Positions 60,524 through 64,000 of a DNA stretch of 64,000 bases are shown here, piece after piece. Each line of letters starts with the position of its first letter. The first letter of the stretch is position 1. The position numbers were made by a program, and so were the translations under genes. The DNA lies in NCBI RefSeq assembly GCF_016757965.1, contig NZ_JAEKIW010000001.1, positions 124,001 to 188,000 on the forward strand, in the 5' to 3' direction. The DNA is from Archaeoglobus neptunius. GTDB lineage: Archaea > Halobacteriota > Archaeoglobi > Archaeoglobales > Archaeoglobaceae. The notes under the pieces were generated by a model. The model ran no database searches and was not told the origin of the DNA. It saw nothing but the letters and a program-made list of their open reading frames with translations.

Positions 60524-61861
60524 TCAACCATGATTGGGAAGAACGACCTTTCCCGGGTTCAGAATGCCCCTGGGGTCAAACAGACTCTTTATTTCCTTCA
60601 TAATTCTGTACTGATCGGGACAGATCTCGGCCAGTTCCTGAATCTTGACAGTACCTATACCATGTTCACCGCTGATTACGCCCCCGTAGCTTACTGCAAG
60701 TTCTAAAAGCTTCTTTCTGAATTCGAAATACGTATTCTCCCAGCCGTCGTAAATCAGTGGATGCTGATGGACATTCCCGTCACCCGCATGGCCGTAGGTT
60801 ACCAGCTCAATTCCGTATTTTTCTGCAAGCTCATTGCTTTTTCTCCAGTAATCTGCGATTTTAGCAGGAGGAACGCACGCATCCAGAATTTCAATGATTT
60901 CATTTCTCAAACCCTCATAAATCAATCCCCTCACCGCCATTAAATCGTCCTGTTCCCTTTTCCCCGTTGCGACAAAAACATCTATGGCACCCTTATTTTC
61001 AGCAATCTCCGCCGCCTCTTCAGCCTCATCAAACCGTTCAAAAATCATCAGAAGGTGTGCTTCCCCCTCCCTGCTTACCCAGCGCCTTCCGCTTACCCTT
61101 TCTCCAATTTCAACCGCCCTTCTTTCCATAAACTCAAGGGCCATGGGAAGCATTTTGGATGAAATCTCAACCACACAACTCATTGCGTCCTCCATTCTCT
61201 GGAATGGAGCTGCCAGAACAGTAATGTCCTTCATTGCAGGAAAAAGACGCAGTGTGGCCTGAGTAACGACTCCAAGTGTCCCCTCACTCCCTATCAAAAG
61301 GTGGAGCAATGAGTAACCCGAAGAGTTTTTCACAGTCCTTCCCCCCACCCTCAGTATCTTTCCACTTGCCAGAACGAACTCGAGACCAAGAACGTAGTTC
61401 CTCATTGTGCCGTATTTAAGTGCTCTAACACCACCTGCATTTGTGGCGATCATGCCCCCTACCGTTGCAGTCTCTGCTCCGGGATGGGGCGGGAAGCTGA
61501 GCCCGTTTTTAAACGCTGCCCGGTCAAGCTGTTTCAATGTAACTCCAGCACCACAAACCGCCACCCTGTTCTCAGTATCAACTTCAATCTCAACCATTTT
61601 CTCTGTTGAAAGCAGAATTCCATTTGCTGTGGGTACGGCGCCACCGCTAAGCCCCGTTCCCCCACCACGGGTGAAGACAGGAATACCTCTCTCGTTTGCA
61701 AATTTCAGTATTTCAGACACATCCACGCTGTTCTCCGGTTTAACCACGACAAAATTTTCTGCCGGTTCAGGAGCTATCAGGGGTGGAGTTTCATCAACTC
61801 GGTAGGCATCTGAAGGTGGGAAGACCTCACATATTTTGCCCAGCTCTTCAACCCAGTCCAT
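60524..61861 (-). CDS. dld: FAD-linked D-lactate dehydrogenase (GlcD/Dld family)
   Basis: 445 residues: FAD-binding PCMH domain (VFTRGGGTGLSGGAVPTANGILLST, AGVTLKQLDRAAFKNGLSFPPHPGAETATVGGMIATNAGG, NSSGYSLLHLLIGSEGTLGVVT) and C-terminal oxidase domain with the metal-site-like YGHAGDGNVHQHPLI and GEHGIGTVK. From memory A. fulgidus has a characterised zinc-flavin D-lactate dehydrogenase in this neighbourhood. It feeds lactate electrons to the quinone pool. 2-hydroxyglutarate or glycolate are alternative substrates. Confidence 0.85.
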   Translation of the reverse strand: MDWVEELGKICEVFPPSDAYRVDETPPLIAPEPAENFVVVKPENSVDVSEILKFANERGIPVFTRGGGTGLSGGAVPTANGILLSTEKMVEIEVDTENRVAVCGAGVTLKQLDRAAFKNGLSFPPHPGAETATVGGMIATNAGGVRALKYGTMRNYVLGLEFVLASGKILRVGGRTVKNSSGYSLLHLLIGSEGTLGVVTQATLRLFPAMKDITVLAAPFQRMEDAMSCVVEISSKMLPMALEFMERRAVEIGERVSGRRWVSREGEAHLLMIFERFDEAEEAAEIAENKGAIDVFVATGKREQDDLMAVRGLIYEGLRNEIIEILDACVPPAKIADYWRKSNELAEKYGIELVTYGHAGDGNVHQHPLIYDGWENTYFEFRKKLLELAVSYGGVISGEHGIGTVKIQELAEICPDQYRIMKEIKSLFDPRGILNPGKVVLPNHG

Positions 61862-61875
61862 GAAAAAATTGGGAA

Positions 61876-63186
61876 CTAGAATTTAAGAACTCTTGCAGAA
61901 ACCACTATTGGATCCCAGATTGGGGTGAATGGTGGGGCATAGCCAAGATCGGCAAAGAAAATATCTCTTGTCGTAAATCCAGCCTGAATCATTGATGCAA
62001 AAACGTTCACCCTCATCGCAACATCTGCCCCCAGAACCTGGGCTCCGAGCACCCTGTTCGTCTCCTTCTCAGCAACAACTTTCAGCGTGGTATCCCTCGC
62101 TCCCGGATAGTAATGCACTCTTGTTTTCGCCTTTATCGTTGCGGTTTTGACTTCAAAACCTTCATTTATCGCTGCCTTCTCCGTCAATCCAGTAGCACCG
62201 ATTTCAAAGTCAAAAAACTTTGTAAGCTGCGTCCCGAGCACCCCGGGAAACTCAATGTCCCCACCGGCAGCGTTTACACCCGCAACGTACCCCATTTTGT
62301 TTCCCGGCGGGGCGAGTGGTATCCAAACCCTCTTTCCTGTAATCATGTGTACGGTTTCCGCACAGTCTCCGGCGGCGTAAACGTTTTCAATGTTTGTCTG
62401 CATCCTGCTGTCCGTCCATATTGCCCCTGTTTCACCGATTCTGCATCCTATCTGCTCTGCAATTGCCGTGTTCGCCTTAACCCCTGTTGCAACTATAACA
62501 ACATCGGCAGGGTACTCACCCTTATCGGTTACAACCTTTCTAACCATTTCGTTTCCTTCAAAGGCCAGCACCCTTTCCTGGAGTCTGAGATCAACCCTTT
62601 TCTCAATCTCCTGCCTCACGGTTTCGGCAACATCCTTATCAAGATTTGGTAGCGGCTGGTCTAGATACTCAATTACGGTTACCTTCTTACCCTGTTCTGC
62701 AGCAGCCTCCGCCATCTCCACACCGACGTATCCCGCACCCACTATTACCACATTACGAGCCTTAATGACTGCATTCCTGAGTTCTTCTGCCTGTGACGGG
62801 TGTCTGACAGTAAAAACATTCTTCAAATCGAGTCCCTCAAAGGGTGGAGTCTTGGGTAACGCTCCGGTAGCTATTATAAGCTTATCCCACTCGTATTTTT
62901 TCTCCTGTCCGTTCTCCAAAACCCTAATGAATCCATCTCCTGCCTCCACAACTCTGGCATTCATGTGTAGATCAATTCCCCTCTTTTCCCTGAAAAACTC
63001 CGGTGGATAGTACATCAGATGAGAAGGGTCTGAAAGTCCCTCAACGACGTATGGAATGCCGCACGGGGCATGGCTTACAAAACTGGTCTCTTCAAAAACA
63101 ATCACGTCCCATCCTGACTTCAGAGCCTTTACCCTTGAAGCAGCACTCATTCCTGCTGCTCCACCGCCAACCACAACAACTTTCAT
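61876..63186 (-). CDS. NADH oxidase / CoA-disulfide reductase family flavoprotein
   Basis: 436 residues: VVVVGGGAAGMSAASRVKAL, the redox Cys in SFVSHAPCGIPYVVEGL, second dinucleotide fold NVVIVGAGYVGVEMAEAAAEQGKKVTVIE, NVYAAGDCAETVHMITGKRVWIPLAPPGNKMGYVAGVNAAGG, and the dimerisation domain. Members reduce O2, CoA disulfide or polysulfide with NAD(P)H. In a sulfur-using anaerobe CoA-disulfide or sulfur reductase activity is plausible. Next to dld, 14 bases upstream of it on the same strand. Confidence 0.88.
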   Translation of the reverse strand: MKVVVVGGGAAGMSAASRVKALKSGWDVIVFEETSFVSHAPCGIPYVVEGLSDPSHLMYYPPEFFREKRGIDLHMNARVVEAGDGFIRVLENGQEKKYEWDKLIIATGALPKTPPFEGLDLKNVFTVRHPSQAEELRNAVIKARNVVIVGAGYVGVEMAEAAAEQGKKVTVIEYLDQPLPNLDKDVAETVRQEIEKRVDLRLQERVLAFEGNEMVRKVVTDKGEYPADVVIVATGVKANTAIAEQIGCRIGETGAIWTDSRMQTNIENVYAAGDCAETVHMITGKRVWIPLAPPGNKMGYVAGVNAAGGDIEFPGVLGTQLTKFFDFEIGATGLTEKAAINEGFEVKTATIKAKTRVHYYPGARDTTLKVVAEKETNRVLGAQVLGADVAMRVNVFASMIQAGFTTRDIFFADLGYAPPFTPIWDPIVVSARVLKF

Positions 63187-63273
63187 GGTTTATTATTCTC
63201 CAAGTTCAATTTATGCTTTTCGCGGATTTGCTGAAAAATACAAATTTATAATCCGTTCATCAGACTTCGGCCC

Positions 63274-64000
63274 ATGATAATAACCGATGACCACATGCAT
63301 CTTTACAATAATCTCAAACTTAAGGCACTGGAACAGTTCAGGAATGCTAGCGGAACTCACGTATTTCTGGTTAACCTGCTTTGCCATCACTACGGTGTTA
63401 AACCAGAAAAGGGTATGGATTTTGCTGAGGTCTTTGATAGGCATGTGTCTCTGGTGAACAGGGCAAACAGAATAGTTAAAGCTTATGCAGTTCTTGGAGT
63501 TCATCCGGCAGAAATAACCGTTCTTGGAGACAGACTTGGATATGAGAGAGCCGCAGAAATAATGAAAGATGCACTCGAGCTGGCAGGAAGATACGTCGAG
63601 GAGGGAAAGGCGGTGGCTCTGAAGTCGGGACGACCCCACTATCCGGTAAGCAGACAGGTATGGAAGCTGAGCAATGAAGTTCTGATGCATGCATTTGAGG
63701 TCGCAAAAGATGTCGGATGCGCCGTACAGCTCCACACGGAAAGCTACACAAAAGAGGGTATGATGGAGATAGCGAAAATGGCTGACAGGGCAGGTTTGAA
63801 AAGAGAGAAGGTCGTGAAACACTTCTCACCAGCAAGAGTGAAGGAATTTGAGGAAATCGGTATTTTCCCCTCTATACTTGCCGGAAATGACAACGTTCTG
63901 AAGGCTGCAACTCAGGGAGATAGATTTACGGTGGAGACGGACTACATAGATGACCGCAGGAGGCCCGGGGCAGTACTCGGTCCAAAAACGGTTCCCAGAA
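63274..64000 (+). CDS. TatD-like metal-dependent hydrolase (cut by the window end)
   Basis: The frame is open from ATG 63274 to the end of the window, at least 242 residues. ITDDHMHLY is the first metal motif of amidohydrolases; YAVLGVHPAEI, VALKSGRPHY, CAVQLHTESYT, KHFSPARV and VETDYIDD follow in TatD order. TatD proteins are 3'-5' nucleases or related phosphoesterases. The sequence belongs to the archaeal branch with AHSP-like details. Divergent from the NADH oxidase gene, TATA-like TTTATAAT at 63244-63251. Confidence 0.8.
   Translation, partial: MIITDDHMHLYNNLKLKALEQFRNASGTHVFLVNLLCHHYGVKPEKGMDFAEVFDRHVSLVNRANRIVKAYAVLGVHPAEITVLGDRLGYERAAEIMKDALELAGRYVEEGKAVALKSGRPHYPVSRQVWKLSNEVLMHAFEVAKDVGCAVQLHTESYTKEGMMEIAKMADRAGLKREKVVKHFSPARVKEFEEIGIFPSILAGNDNVLKAATQGDRFTVETDYIDDRRRPGAVLGPKTVPR

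Noticed and set aside
1-64000. CRISPR array
   Set aside because: No run of regularly spaced 24-37 base repeats was seen. The three repeats at 1544-1626 are only 12 bases long and one is degenerate.

Overview
The window looks like chromosomal DNA of an archaeon of the order Archaeoglobales (Archaeoglobus, Ferroglobus or Geoglobus). Evidence: an archaeal TATA-binding protein, a diphthine synthase, AglB/AglJ-type protein glycosylation, a Nob1 ribosome-maturation nuclease, genes starting close behind TATA boxes, the Cdh-type CO dehydrogenase/acetyl-CoA synthase subunits, an isolated 5S rRNA gene, and an HdrA/HdrD/DsrE/TusA cluster. From memory (not checked by search), the order TBP - HAD phosphatase - EMAP protein - cdhE - cdhD - cooC - cdhC - aglB - dphB, and D-lactate dehydrogenase beside NADH oxidase, resembles Archaeoglobus fulgidus.

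Layout. (1) 1-4720 is an accessory, AT-rich and partly decayed region: a pRiA4b ORF-3-like protein, a ruined tyrosine recombinase, a radical SAM protein fused to an EVE-like domain, a truncated RelBE-type toxin-antitoxin pair and a wrecked MntA/HepT pair. The pieces are separated by structured 78-85 bp sites ending in GTTRRRY-type boxes. Each site's left box is an exact inverted copy of the start of the cassette it closes. This is the layout of integron gene cassettes with attC sites, and direct repeats like those of an attI site lie between the dead recombinase and the first cassette. I consider this the most unusual part of the window. (2) 4755-15806: a LivK/LivG/LivF transport set without permeases, an alpha/beta hydrolase, a bat-type regulator, and a leftward beta-oxidation operon (thiolase, DUF35 partner, fused 3-hydroxyacyl-CoA dehydrogenase/enoyl-CoA hydratase, ETF beta and alpha). 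(3) 15844-22325: a PAS/GAF sensor without a kinase domain, a CobT-like protein, and a four-gene flavoenzyme operon ordered like the dye-linked L-proline dehydrogenases of Thermococcales. (4) 22462-29161: a sulfur-relay and heterodisulfide-reductase-like set (DUF1641, two DsrE proteins, TusA, MvhD-like, two HdrA, a winged helix, HdrD-like). (5) 29271-42197: a second sensor, tRNA-Ile, birA, a DHH phosphoesterase-ferredoxin-tungsten aldehyde oxidoreductase operon, DUF22, argD, 5S rRNA, TBP and others. (6) 42210-47423: CODH/ACS operon cdhC - a 28-residue microgene - cooC - cdhD - cdhE. (7) 47675-58333: aglB, dphB, an OB-fold protein, nob1, gfcR, aglJ, and the futalosine-menaquinone genes mqnE-mqnA-mqnC. 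(8) 58338-64000: an ABC exporter, D-lactate dehydrogenase, NADH oxidase/CoA-disulfide reductase, and the start of a TatD-like hydrolase.

Together the genes suggest an anaerobic, probably sulfate- or metal-respiring organism. It would oxidise fatty acids, amino acids and lactate through flavoproteins and ETF to menaquinone, and move acetyl units through the CODH/ACS pathway. All function calls come from reading the translated sequences and motifs; no database search was possible.
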